A stretch of DNA of 64,000 nt from Protula sp. h YS-2021. Its lineage: Eukaryota; Annelida; Polychaeta; Sabellida; Serpulidae. The notes beneath the pieces were generated by a model. That model did no database searches. It was not told the DNA's origin and was given only the letters and a program-made list of their open reading frames with translations. A program made the translations under genes and the position numbers. The stretch spans positions 19,693,907 through 19,757,906 of the forward strand of contig OX457033.1 in assembly GCA_949752745.1 (NCBI GenBank), given 5' to 3'. Below, in pieces: positions 11,590-22,579 of this stretch (position 1 is its first letter; each line of letters starts with the position of its first letter).

Positions 11590-11650
11590 GCCCCAACCCT
11601 TCGGATTGGGGCCTATAGGTTTGGGATGTCCGTCCGTCTGTCCGTCATCG
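11590..11650 (+). repeat. Hairpin followed by TCCGTC repeats (dispersed repeat terminus)
   Basis: GGCCCCAACCC-TTCG-GATTGGGGCC forms a near-perfect stem-loop at 11590-11614. It is followed within 15 bases by TCCGTCCGTCTGTCCGTC. A hairpin next to TCCG/CGGA repeats is also seen in the opposite order at about 43295-43362. I read these as the ends of dispersed repeats. Confidence 0.6.
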
Positions 11651-12017
11651 CTTTATACCCTTATGAATTGGGGGGATGGGGGGGGGGGTTGGGGCCTGCT
11701 TGTGTTTCACAAATACTTACTTCTAAATCATAGCGCACAATCTTTATAGTTTCTATAAAATGCTGAACTGAGAACAATAGATGTTTTCAGGATATGGAGC
11801 GGAACACTTCTCAGTGTGTTTTTTAAGAAGCCTGTCAGTTCGAACGTAGGGGACCTAGCATGTGCGCCTAAAGGTCCATGTCCCTTGAAGTTCAGATCAG
11901 TGGCCATTTCTATCAGTCATGTAGAAGTGTATGTTCCGAGTATGAGCATTTTTTGCTACATTTCTGCTGTATTTTTCCTATCATTTCTTTCATTTTTTTA
12001 CCCCCTTCCTTTGCAGC

Positions 12018-12120
12018 TGAAATTCAAAATTCTTGCGCATATTATTCGAAACACCCAAAGTGTGTTTTGACTTTTTACAGGATCTGTGACCCTTTCTGTC
12101 CTGGGAAGATAGGAAGTTAG
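12018..12120 (+). CDS. Possible small cysteine-rich exon
   Basis: After a good acceptor (CCCCTTCCTTTGCAG) an open frame carries four cysteines in a short secreted-peptide-like arrangement and ends with TAG. The same frame upstream is hydrophobic, as a signal peptide would be. The spacing faintly recalls ShKT-type cysteine-rich modules, but it is too short and incomplete to assign. It may be chance. Confidence 0.15.
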
Positions 12121-13033
12121 TATGACCAAATCTCTTGTAATTGAACCAAGGGCGATGTGCTGTTTAGTTTGAATGTTCTTTGCCTGGCAAAAGCCTAATC
12201 AGTTTCGACGCCATATTGAAATTCATTTGAAATTGACTACTGTAAACGGGTTTGAACTTGTGATAGATGAATAACACAAAATGGCTGTTGTGCTGTCCCT
12301 TCCGTTATGATATTGAGTTACAAAATATTCTAAAATACTAGACTACTCATCTGTACAAATTTAAATAAGCTGAATTTAACCCGCTGTATTGGTGTTTGGT
12401 CGATCTCCCGCTTATAAGGGTTTTACCTCTGGGCCTTTACTTAGTACTCACAGGCTTTTATTGATGTTTTATAATGCATTTGCTGTATTTTACTAGAAGA
12501 TACGTTGGAAATGTTTCCGGTTTTGTCAAAGTTACTTAAGTTTAGATTTGTTCTTATCGCCTCCCTCGTAATTTTTGTAAAGGAGTCTCTTATTTTACAT
12601 AGCTAAACTAACGAATTTCAGTATGTCGGCGACGCTGATTTCGCGTATTTTCGGTGATATTTATCACCACTATCGTGAAAACTCCATTTTGATAAAGTTT
12701 GTATTTTAAGCTTGTATTTTTTCATGCAGCAAACATTCCCACTTTAAGCGTTCCTAACCTTTTAGTACCCCCCTCCTCCAGTAAGTCGCCGTTTCAGACA
12801 CGAATGTGGGCACAAGTGCGAAAATTGCTCAGAATGCTGTCATTGGCAATTTCGGTACTTGGAACCCGCATCGTTTTAGCCATTATTTTTTTTCTCAATT
12901 TTTCTTGTAAATTTTCTCAGTAATAACAGAATTTGTAGTAATTTGTAAAGTTTGTTTTGAAGTTAATAATGATAACGAATATTGAAATTATATGTGATCT
13001 TACTAAAGCATGTTTTACTTGTATATTTTACAG

Positions 13034-13165
13034 CTGCCCTCTGGCAACTTTTTAAATTTTTTAAAATGTTTTATAATTTTTTTGCCACCCACAAATGCAG
13101 CGCGAGAAGAGGGACCGGGAACGAAGAATTTTTTTCCGCTTCAGAAGAACACTTTCCATCTCAAG
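13034..13165 (+). other. 5' UTR part of the ELAV-like coding exon
   Basis: A pyrimidine-rich acceptor (TTGTATATTTTACAG) ends at 13033. The following 132 bp run without a conserved protein to the ATG at 13166. An in-frame ATG at 13010 would add 52 residues, but it precedes the acceptor and the added residues are unlike any ELAV protein. I therefore treat this as a UTR whose upstream exon(s) lie to the left. Confidence 0.6.
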
Positions 13166-14191
13166 ATGACAAACCAAACCAACTTGATTATCAATTACTT
13201 GCCCCAAACCCTGACGGATGATGAATTCCAGTCGATGTTTACGAGTATTGGGAGGCTCAATTCTTGTAAGATCATCCGCGATAAGGCCACGAATTACAGC
13301 TACGGTTTTGGCTTCGTTGACTACCAGAACCCAGAGGATGCCCAGCGTGCCATTGAGACCCTCAACGGGCTGCAGCTGCAGAACAAGCGCATCAAAGTGG
13401 CATACTCGCGCAACCACGACAAGGTGAAGGGCGCCAATCTGTACATGAAGAACCTGCCGCGGGACTACACGCAGGACATGCTGGAGGCCCTCTGCAAAGA
13501 GTACGGCAACATTGTGAATGTACGAATCCTGACCGATCAGGTAACGGGCAAGTCCAAGGGCATTGGCTTCGTCTTGTTCGATACTCGGGATGAAGCACAG
13601 AAGGCGCAAATTGGACTTGATGGACTCGTTCCGGATGGCGCTACAGAGCCGCTAAACGTGAAATTCGCCGATGACAACATCGGGAAAGCCCGGCCGCCCC
13701 CTGTTATGGTGGTCAATCAGTATCGGCCACCGACCGGTTGGGGTGGTGGCTACCAGGGGCCAAATCCTAATGGCGGTTATGGCCCGCAGGGGGCTTATGG
13801 GGGCCCGACGCGCAACCAGAACCGCTACAACCAGCGATACAATCCGTTCAGCAATGCGCAAACCGCGGGGCCGCCGGGCATGGGAAATATGGGCAATAGC
13901 GGTCCGATGGGTGGTGGTGGTGGTGGTGGTGGTGGTGATGCGGAGGGCCACATATTGTTCGTCTATAACATCGGGCCGGATACTGACGAGCGTGCTCTCT
14001 GGCAGCTGTTTGCGCCCTTCGGCAACATTGCTAAAGTGAACGTGATTCGGGACTTCGCCAAGGGTACGGGCAAAGGATACGGGTTCGTAACCATGCCTGA
14101 CTTCCTGGAGGCGCAGACGGCCATTCAGGGATTGAATGGATATCGGTATTACGGCAAACCCTTGCAGGTGTCATTCAAAAATAACAAGTGA
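13166..14191 (+). CDS. ELAV/Hu-family RNA-binding protein, single coding exon
   Basis: The product (341 aa) should bind AU/U-rich RNA through three RRMs and act in splicing or mRNA stability in nucleus and cytoplasm. RRM1 spans ~6-81 (RNP2 LIINYL 7-12, RNP1 YGFGFVDY 46-53). RRM2 spans ~91-168 (LYMKNL 92-97, KGIGFVLF 131-138). A glycine/asparagine-rich hinge spans ~175-260 with nine glycines encoded by a pure GGT run. RRM3 spans ~262-338 (ILFVYNI 263-269, KGYGFVTM 303-310) and ends QVSFKNNK, as in ELAV proteins. Length and layout fit the family. I chose the ATG giving MTNQTNLIINYLP, matching usual ELAV starts. The whole CDS is uninterrupted by introns and GC-rich against AT-rich flanks, which suggests a retro-derived or intron-lost paralogue. 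RRM1/2 also resemble Sex-lethal, but a third RRM favours ELAV. Confidence 0.95.
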   Translation: MTNQTNLIINYLPQTLTDDEFQSMFTSIGRLNSCKIIRDKATNYSYGFGFVDYQNPEDAQRAIETLNGLQLQNKRIKVAYSRNHDKVKGANLYMKNLPRDYTQDMLEALCKEYGNIVNVRILTDQVTGKSKGIGFVLFDTRDEAQKAQIGLDGLVPDGATEPLNVKFADDNIGKARPPPVMVVNQYRPPTGWGGGYQGPNPNGGYGPQGAYGGPTRNQNRYNQRYNPFSNAQTAGPPGMGNMGNSGPMGGGGGGGGGDAEGHILFVYNIGPDTDERALWQLFAPFGNIAKVNVIRDFAKGTGKGYGFVTMPDFLEAQTAIQGLNGYRYYGKPLQVSFKNNK

Positions 14192-15700
14192 GATGGGGCG
14201 CCTGTGACTCGAAAAGGCATTTAGTCACGTGACGTATGGAGGTGGATATGAGCCTCGTGCTTGGGTGTTTTACGATAACTAGTTCAGTTTTTTTTCTTTT
14301 TGTCAATGTACACTTCACTGAGAAACCCGATTCCGTTGTCATGCACCGGTGATAATATAAGGGAACTTCGCGTCATCTTGAAAATCCTTGTGTTAACAGC
14401 GATAAAGTTGAGCGACAGTCCAGAGATTTTCATTTTGTTTTTTGTTTTTTTTTTCTGATTGGCGAAAACTCGCTTGTTTTGCTCTTGACATTTCGGTCAT
14501 CTGCGTGTGCATTGGCAAATTTTTTCGACTTCTCTGAGTTTGCTAAGTTAGTTTATCAAAGTGACTGACAGTGGAGCACTTAGTTTTCCTGTGCTTGCGA
14601 AATTGAAAGGCAAGTGATGCATTTTATATTTCGCGGTTCTTGAAGGATGGGGGGGGGGGGGGGATGCGGTGGAATGTTTCACCGGCTGTTTGATGTAAAA
14701 ACATTTTTTGCTATAAAATTGTAGAACTGGGCAGAGTGCTGACTGCTATGTTGGTATTTGGCTGGTCATGTTATGGTGAATTCATGAAATAATTCAACTT
14801 TTTTGAAGCTGCCAAGTTAATGGGTTAGTGTTGTATATGCTGTCTTATGTTTGCTGGTGTTCAATTGTGACTGCTATTAAAAAGGCACAATTGAAATTCG
14901 TGATTACCGGAGCGGGGGTGGCTAAATGGAGGTTTGTCAAAGCAAGGGCTTAGAAATTGTTGTGATATTTTCTTTGCTGGTTTACCGTTTGATTTCAGTT
15001 TATTTTCGGCATGTTTTAGTTGAAAGAATTGTAAGCTTAAAACCACAGGGATGTCAATTGGAAATCATTGGCACTAATTTAAAAGCTCAGTAAAGAAGCG
15101 AATTGGAAATATTATAAGGTAAAGGTGTCGTTAAGCTTTGGCTGAATATTGCTCATACCAGCTCGCCAAATGTTTCATTAGCAAGCATGAGTGCCGATGT
15201 GCTTCTGTTGCTATTATTGCTATGATCTATTCAAGTACGTTATGGCTCCGTTTTAATGTTGTTTTGTCATTACGTTAGGAACCACGAGCCATGTATTTTG
15301 GTCGAAATATACACGATCGATTACGTAGAAGAATGCATTGTAAAAGACCAAGATAATTAACCGACAGACTTTGCATGTTTGGTTTTGGTAACGGCTTCAA
15401 ACCATAATTCGGGATCAAATGTAGCAGATTTTGATTAAAAAGTAAATACAATATGTGCGAAATCAAAACATACAAGAAATAGGCTATCTTCTATTGAAGA
15501 TTTTTTAAAATTCCCTTCCTGGTTTTCTCTGTCAAGTTTCTCATAGCGCGGAAGCTGTGAAATTCTTTATTTCAGAGTGTTCAAATGTTGGAGATTTTCT
15601 TATACTTAAAATGTTTTTTTCTTCAAGCAGTTTTGTATCTATTTGCTCTTATTCACTGAAAATGTACAAACGTCAAAATAAAGGTAAATGTAAATGAAAA
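14192..15700 (+). other. Probable 3' UTR of the ELAV-like gene
   Basis: T-rich, gene-free sequence with U-run tracts and a 15-base poly(G) at 14649-14663. The first AATAAA I see after the stop codon is at 15677-15682. Long U-rich 3' UTRs are usual for ELAV-type genes. The true 3' end is inferred. Confidence 0.45.
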
Positions 15701-16384
15701 TATTTTATTGTGTTCTTCGATGTGACTTCATTGCGTGCTTACGGTTGACACCAGGACAAAAAAGGACAAACATCTCTACATTAGATGAAAAATTCTGATT
15801 TTTTTTCCGAATCATATTTAGAAATATTTTGTCAAAAGTTCCAATTTGCAAATATGTAAAATATATAGTAAGTGTGTATAAATATATATTATAAGACCGC
15901 AAGAAAATCAAGTTGAGTTTAAACTAACTGTCAAAGGACAGTGTTTTTGCGGTTCTAATATGCTGAAGTCTAAAGATCAAATGTTTTCAACTAGTCGGGG
16001 TAACTGTCTCGATTTTCCTTACGATTTAGAAATGCCCCATTTCCACCGAAGTTGATCAAAAGATGGAGTTCAGTACCTCGAGGAATTTTGTATATTTTGC
16101 ACTCGAGAATGGCACTTTCGGGATTTTGTTCTACCTACTGCACCAATATTTGACTCTTTACAGCATATACCATCACTCCGGTAGTTGACTTATTGCGGTT
16201 ATTAATATCGCACAACTCTGAGAATGGTTAACGATCGAGGGATGAACTCCTTTGCCACACACCAGTCACATGTTGAACGTAATCCTGCAAAGAGAAGTGA
16301 TTGAAAGAATTCAGTAGGTGCTTTACACACTAGCTTAAAAGGATTTACAACAATAAAAAATTATAACAATTTAGCAATGCATTA
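15701..16384. other. Gene-free stretch
   Basis: AT-rich, with no recognisable protein, RNA or ordered repeat. It lies between the candidate ELAV 3' end and the first reverse-oriented copy of the helitron-like family. Confidence 0.55.
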
Positions 16385-17095
16385 AACAAGAATGTCCAGG
16401 AAGATCGAGTGACTCTGAAGCCTGGTAGGGTTGCCATATAGTGCCGATAGAAAATCGGAATTGCTTACTGGAAAATTTTCAAAGGCCAGCATTTGTCTAA
16501 ACTAGCGGATCCCAAAAAGTAAACTTCCAAAGAGGCCTTCACCTTTGCAAACACATCAAAGTTCAAAGCAATCTGACTAAGATTGCTTAAAGAAGTTTCG
16601 AAAAACTTGATCCGTAAAACTTTCAAACGGTGGCATGACGCCTATTTACGACAGAGGAAAAAATATATTTTTAAAGAAAAGTTCACCTGAAGAGAATTCA
16701 AAAATTTAGAAAAAATGCAAACGAAAATGCAAAGCGTTTTAAAATGCCGGCGGTTGGCGAATGATCAGAAATTTTTAAGAGGTTGCTTCCTCGGTTAACC
16801 TCCACCTTATATTTGAAAGCGATGGCATGAAAACTGCATTGGGAAAGCCCATTTTGAAAATCGGCTTAAAAAAAGTGGTACAAGCTGGCCAGTTTTTGGT
16901 GAATAAAAAAAGTACCTTTTAGAGAGACAGCCTGCATCAGAACATCTGTACAAAATGTGAAAGGAATCCGATGAAAACTGGGTAAAGAGGCATTTAAGTA
17001 AAAGTATACATACGTACATACAGACGACGGATGCCGTCTCCCCCGACTTACGTGATATAACCGGCCCGACGAGATCGACTGACCTAAATCATTTC
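16385..17095 (-). mobile_element. Short copy of the hairpin-ended (helitron-like) repeat family
   Basis: It starts with AACAAGAATGTCCAGG, the family's left motif. It continues with degenerate monomer-like sequence such as TTTTCAAAGGCCAGCATTTG, matched at ~44245. It ends with ACGTACATACAGACGACGGATG and a hairpin of the ACCGGCCCGAC/ATCGACTGACCT type. The same ends occur in the copies at 18955, 41800-42690 and 44125-45155. There is no coding capacity. Confidence 0.6.
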
Positions 17096-17309
17096 AAAAT
17101 AATTTTTTGAACTATTTCGAATGTTATTTTCTTTCAAACTTACAACAAAAATCAAACCCAAATTTTGAAAAGAAAGTTTGAGAAATTTATTTTAAATGGG
17201 CAATAAAAAATGAGCATCAGTTAAACCTCTGTTCTAGAAAGAGATCCGGAATGCACCGGTAACGCGGGTGCCGCTTTGAATAATATGATTCCCATTTGTG
17301 CACGAAAAC

Positions 17310-17545
17310 AAAAAAAAAAAAAAAAAAAAAAACGGGGGGGGGGGCGGATTTAAAAAGCGGGGTATCTTCTTTCAGTACTCGATGTGCCCCACTAAAAGTG
17401 GATTCTTTTAAAACTGTTCTCCGTGCTTGCTCAAAAAGGGATTATTTTTGTTCTGCAGTTAACACTCCGCGTTTTGGGGTCGTGTTAATAAGTCCTGGAC
17501 AATCATGGTAACCGGTTGGTTCGTGAGTTACCCCCCCCCCCCCCC
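17310..17545 (-). repeat. Poly(C)-tailed dispersed repeat, inverted copy
   Basis: Read on the minus strand, it contains GGTTACCATGATTGTCC, then an AAACGCGGAGTG block, and ends in a poly(C) of 11 followed by poly(T). It is related, in opposite orientation, to the unit at 17650-17830 and to 33845-33985. On the plus strand it appears as an (A)n(G)n run at 17309-17344 and a 15-base poly(C) at 17531-17545. Confidence 0.55.
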
Positions 17546-17649
17546 TCCCGGACCGGCCTAGACTACAGCGTGTACATATCAGCTGCGTTCTGTTGCGACA
17601 GAACGTCAATCGTATATCACACGCTCACTCCCAGGGGTTTATTGACGTA

Positions 17650-17830
17650 CCAAATGGTTACCATGTGTCTCCATTACTTTTTAAAACAACCCCTAAACGC
17701 GGAATGAAATTCCGAAATAACCCCCTTTTTGTAGGAAACGCTGAGTATTGAATGAAAAACACCCCCATTTTCAACGGAATTAGCACTCTGCGCGGACTGC
17801 GTCTGGCGTCAATATCCCCCCCCCCCCCTT
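17650..17830 (+). repeat. Poly(C)-tailed dispersed repeat
   Basis: GGTTACCATGTGTCTCCATT is followed by AACCCCTAAACGCGG, AATAACCCCCTTTTT, TTTTCAACGGAATTAGCACT and GCGCGGACTGCGTCT, ending in a run of C at 17815-17828. The order of blocks matches 33845-33985 inside a glutamine synthetase intron. No protein is encoded. Confidence 0.6.
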
Positions 17831-17859
17831 CTAGACGGTTTTTTTTTTTTGACACACTT

Positions 17860-18950
17860 TTTTTTTTTAAATCATATACCAAACCCCGCCCCCCCCCCCT
17901 CCTGGGTGCACGCTAGAAAGAGTGGCCGTCGTGCACCGTGGAACCATTTTCATGTCCAGTTTACACAGATAATGCACATAATGCAAAATAGAGGAGGGGC
18001 AAATAAAAGTATCTCTGCCAGTTTTGGCCGCCTTGCCCCTTTTTTCGGCCAATATTGAAATATAATTTACCAGTCAATTTGAATAAGTTCGCTTTGCCTT
18101 GCTAGGCCAGTTAACGGAATCTGTTGACTGCACAGTTAACTTTGTATTTACAGCCAGAATTAGTCCGACAAGCCTCCATGGCGAAAAATCATTGAATTAA
18201 GATGAAAATGCATCGTGAGAATTAAAAAAATATATACACGGTTTTTTTTTGCCGGCGAAACTTTCCTCAGTACAAGATTAAACAGATTTTTAACAAGCAT
18301 TTCAACATTTGAAGAATTTTGACCCATATGTAAAGAGTAGGCCGTGTTTGTTAAACTGTAAATCTGACCCAGATGCTCTCATCTTCCGCTTTATGGTGCA
18401 AGGGGTGAATGCACTGCACCAAATAAAAATCCTCGTTTTTGTTTACGGGTCGTTTGCATTCGAGAAGTGGACTTCACGATCGGTTGTTGTGTTTTGCAAT
18501 TTACCAAAGGCCAATAACTTTTAAAAACAGTGGGTAATTTTGTTACAAGATGAATGTTTTTCTCAAAGTTCACCAGTGAAACTTCCACTTCAACTCTTTC
18601 ACGTAATTAAAACTCTGAAGAACATTTGATTTAATATCATCCAGGCTGCTGAGGTCGTTGTAATTTGTTACACAAGTGCTTTTCAAAGACAACACGCCAG
18701 GGTCCGAGTTAGGCCAGGGAGAAACAGTCATGTTTCTCATCTCCATTTTTTTAAATTTTTCACCAAGCCAGCGAGCAATTTTTTTCGAAAAACATAGACC
18801 AGGCCGGGGTCACAACCAGGAAAAAACTTCCTCATTAATGAAGTAAAGATTTGTAGAACAGATATTAAAGGTCGAATATAAATTTTTAAACATGTTAAAG
18901 CTTGGCCGTGGCATGTTCCAAAGGATCGAGGGCGAAGAGTAGCGTTTACA
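17860..18950. other. Gene-free stretch
   Basis: Contains another C run at 17888-17899 but no convincing ORF. Three AGGCCAG-type fragments near 18100, 18710 and 18800 suggest further degenerate copies of neighbouring repeats. Nothing else was recognised. Confidence 0.5.
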
Positions 18951-18954
18951 GAGC

Positions 18955-21900
18955 TTTTTAGACCGGCCGACTATGTCGGGCTGGTCTTGTCTTATCAATA
19001 GAGGGGTATCCGTCGTCCATATGGACGTATGTATGTACGTGTGTAAACTTTTACTTAAAATGCTTCTTCTCCTTCAGTTTTGATCGGATTCCTCTCAAAT
19101 TTTACACGAATGTTCTCTAGGTATACCTCTCTTTAAAAAATATTTCTTTTGGCAATCCGCCAAAAATTGGCCAAATGGGGGGCATTTCAAATTTTTCGGT
19201 TGCAAATTTTCAAAATGCTTCTTCTCCTTCAGTTTTGATCGGATTCCTCTCAAATTTTACACGAATATTCCCTAGGTAGACCTCTTTTGAAAAATTACTC
19301 ATTTTGGCGATCCGCCAAAAATTGGCCAAATAGGGGACATTTTTTAATTTTTTGGTGTCAAATTTTCAAATTGCTTCTTCTCCCACAATTTTGATCGGAT
19401 TCCTTTCCAATTTTGGATAGTTGTTCACTATCTAGACCTGTCTTGAAAAATTACTCTTTTTGGCGATCCGCCAAAAATTGGCCGCATGGGGGACATTTTC
19501 AAATTTTTTGGTCTACAATTTTCAAATTGCTTCTTCTCGCACAATTTTGATCGGATTCCTTTTCAATTTTTGATAGCTGTTCACAAGGTAGATCTCTCTT
19601 GAAAAATTACTTTTTTTGGCAATCCGCCAAAAATTGGCCAAATGGGGGACATTTGTAATTTTGTGGTTGCCAATTTTCAAAATGCATCTTCTGCCACAAT
19701 TTTGATCAGATTTTCATTAAATTTTGCACGAATATTCCCTGGGTAGACCTCTTTTGAAAAATTACTCATTTTGGCGATCCGCCAAAAATTGGCCAAATGG
19801 GGGACATTTTTTAATTTTTTGGTGTCAAATTTTCAAATTGCTTCTTCTCCCACAATTTTGATCGGATTCCTTTCCAATTTCGGATAGTTGTTCTCAAGGT
19901 AGATCTCTCTTGAAAAGTTAGCTTTTTAGGAGATCCGCTAAAAATTGGCCAAATGGGGGACATTTGTAATTTTGTGGTTGCCAATTTTCAAAATGCTTCT
20001 TCTCCCACAATTTTGATCAGATTTTTTTTTTCCAAATTTTGTACACATATTCCCTTATTAGACCTCTTTTGAAAAATTACTCATTTTGGCGATCCGCCAA
20101 AAATTGGCCAAATGGGGGACATTTTTTAATTTTTTGGTGTCAAATTTTCAAATTGCTTCTTCTCGTACATTTTTGATCGGATTCCTTTCCAATTTTGGAT
20201 AGTTGTTCTCTAGCTAGACCTGTCTTGAAAAATTACTCTTTTTGGCGATCCGCCAGAAATTGGCGAAATGGGGGACATTTGTAATTTTGTGGTTGCCAAT
20301 TTTCAAAATGCTTTTTATCCCACAATTTTGATCAGATTTTCTTCAAATTTTGCACCCATATTCCCTAGGTAGACCTATTTTGAAATATTACTTATTTTGG
20401 CGATCCGCCAAAAATTGGCCAAATGGGGGAAATTTTTTAATTTTTTGGTGTCAAATTTTCAAATTGCTTCTTCTCGCACAATTTTGATCGGATTGCTTTC
20501 CAATTTTGGATAGTTGTTCTCAAGATAGACGTGTCTTGAAAAATTACTCTTTTTGGCGATCCGTCTAAAATTGACCAAATGGGGGACATTTGTAATTTGT
20601 GGTTGCCAATTTTCAAAATGCTTCTTCTCCCACAATTTTGATCAGATTTTCTTCAAATTTTGCACCCATATTCCCTAGGTAGACCTATCTTGAAAAATTA
20701 CTTATTTTGGCGATCCGCCAAAAATTGGCCAAATGGGGGACATTTTTTAATTTTTTGGTGTCAAATTTTCAAATTGCTTCTTCTCCCACAATTTTGATAG
20801 GATTCCTGTCCAATTTTGGATAGTTGTTCTCAAGGTAGACCTCTCTTGAAAATTTGTTGTTTTTTTTTGTTTTTTTTTTTTTGGCGATCTGCCAAAAATT
20901 GGCCAAATGGGGGACATTTGTAATTTTGTGGTTGCCAATTTTCAAAATGCTTCTTATCCCACAATTTTGATCAGATTTTCTTCAAATTTTGCACCCATAT
21001 TCCCAAGGTAGTCCTCTTTTCAAAATTACTCATTTTGACGATCCGCCAAAAATTGGCCAAATAGGGGACATTTTTTAATTTTTTGGTGTCAAATTTTCAA
21101 ATTGCTTCTTCTCGCACAATTTTGATCGGATTCCTTTCCAATTTTGGATAGTTGTTCTCAAGGTAGACCTGTCTTGAAAATTTACTCTTTTTGGCGATCC
21201 GTCTAAAATTGACCAAATGGGGGACATTTGTAATTTTGTGGTTGCCAATTTTCAAAATGCTTCTTCTCCCACAATTTTGATCAGATTTTCTTCAAATTTT
21301 GCGCCCGTATTGCCTAGGTAGACTTATTTTGAAAAATTACTCATTTTGACGATCCGCCAAAAATTGGCCAAATGGGGGACTTTTTTAAATTTTTTGGTGT
21401 CAAATTTTCAAATTGCTTCTTCTCGCACAATTTTGATCGGATTGCTTTCCAATTTTGGATAGTTGTTCTCAAGGTAGACCTGTCTTGAAAAATTACTCTT
21501 TTTGGCGATCCGCCAAAAATTGGCCAAATGGGGGACATTTGTAATTTGTGGTTGCCAATTTTCAAAATGCTTCTTCTCCCACAATTTTGATCAGATTTTC
21601 TTCAAATTTTGTACCCATATTCCCTAGGTAGACCTATCTTGAAAAATTACTTATTTTGAGGATCCGCCAAAAATTGGCCAAATGGGGGACATTTTTTAAT
21701 TTTTTTGGTGTCAAATTTTCAAATTGCTTCTTCTCCCACAATTTTGATAGGATTCCTGTCCAATTTTTGATAGTTGTTCTCAAGGTAGACCTCTCTTGAA
21801 TTTTTTTTTTTTTTTTGGCGATCCGCCAAAAATTGGCCAAATGGGAGACATTTGTAATTTTGTGGTTGCCAATTTTCAAAATGCTTCTTCTCTCACAGTA

Positions 21901-22080
21901 TTGATCAGATTTTCTTCAAATTTTTCACGAATACTCGCTAGGTGGGCCTCTTTTGAAAAACTACTCGTTTTGGCGATCCGAAAAAAATTGACCAAATGGG
22001 GGACATTTTTTAATTTTTTTGTGTCTAATTTTCAAATTGCTTCTTCTCCCACAATTTTGAGTATGGCCGCTCATTAACAC
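18955..22080 (+). mobile_element. Hairpin-ended element with ~3 kb array of ~156-bp monomers
   Basis: A terminal stem-loop (GACCGGCCGAC...GTCGGGCTGGTC, 18960-18985) and a subterminal ATCCGTCGTCC...GTACGTATG-type block precede a tandem array. The box TTGGCGATCCGCCAA recurs 19 times from 19151 to 21972, with spacing 146-174 and mean about 157 bp. Odd and even monomers differ systematically, so the true repeat is a ~312-bp dimer. Hairpin end, subterminal block and an internal minisatellite without coding capacity match non-autonomous helentron/helitron elements (HINE, or the 'pearl'-type elements of bivalves). That class is inference; replication protein or helicase sequences are absent. Confidence 0.7.
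19061..22060 (+). repeat. Dimeric higher-order satellite-like array
   Basis: Monomers share GGGGGACATTT and the inverted repeat TTGGCG-ATC-CGCCAA. Type A units carry CATATTCCCTAGGTAGACCT and TTTTTTGGTGTCAAATTTTC. Type B units carry GGATAGTTGTTCTCAAGG and GTAATTTTGTGGTTGCC. They alternate almost strictly along the array. Poly(T) insertions lengthen the units at ~20860 and ~21800. Open frames in the array are by-products of periodicity, not genes. Confidence 0.85.
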
Positions 22081-22560
22081 TTGACAAGCCTTTGGCTTGC
22101 AAGAGTTATATGAATTTGTGCGAGCAAAATTCGTCCTTTTTTTTTTTCTTCTTGACACTTTTTCCGATTTTTTGTGTCTTCTTCTCCTCTGACACTATGG
22201 GCCCTAGGACCATGAAACTTGGGATTTATGAAGAGCCTGATATGAACATGTGCATGTCACTTTTTATTTTCGCCTTTGATTGCGTTTTCTTTGTTAAAAC
22301 GCCATGTGAAAAGAGTGTATTTTTTGCAAGTAAATGCGTAGCATTTAACGACAGCACAGAATACACATTTGGTCAGTGAGCTTTGTGCGAGCTCTCACTG
22401 CGTAAATAGATAACAAGGCGTATCCATGATCAGTCAATGAAACTTTAAGTCAACAACAACCAAACACTACTCGGCTTATAAGACGTATTCAACCTGTGTT
22501 GTTTGCGATATATTATTCAAGAAATAACCCATTGAAGGAAGTATTTTTGCGTTTTAATTT
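22081..22560. other. Repeat-like spacer
   Basis: Begins with a small stem-loop (CAAGCC-TTT-GGCTTG, ~22086) and continues with CACTATGGGCCCTAGGACCATG. It looks like dispersed-repeat sequence. The open frame at 22092-22379 shows no known domain. Confidence 0.4.
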
Positions 22561-22579
22561 TTGTCAAGTGTTTAACATT

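Larger units (their letters stand above)
10907..13033. other. Intergenic/5'-flanking region of the ELAV-like gene
   Basis: No clear gene. It includes two T-rich CTCCGC-TTTTT blocks near 10965-11085 and a hairpin-plus-TCCGTC repeat terminus at 11590-11650. It also holds an eleven-base poly(G) run at 11678-11688 and a small cysteine-rich open frame near 12018-12120. Upstream 5' UTR exons and the promoter of the ELAV-like gene probably lie here, because that gene has a 3' splice site at 13031-13033, but I cannot place them. Confidence 0.5.

Noticed and set aside
13010..13165. N-terminal extension of the ELAV-like protein by 52 residues
   Set aside because: It starts upstream of a good 3' splice site and its residues are unlike ELAV N-termini.
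13061..13951. Long minus-strand frames under the ELAV-like gene
   Set aside because: They are antisense shadows of the GC-rich coding exon.
20747..21879. Several minus-strand frames of 60-80 codons with similar peptides
   Set aside because: They are periodic by-products of the 156-bp array, and they differ in frame from unit to unit.
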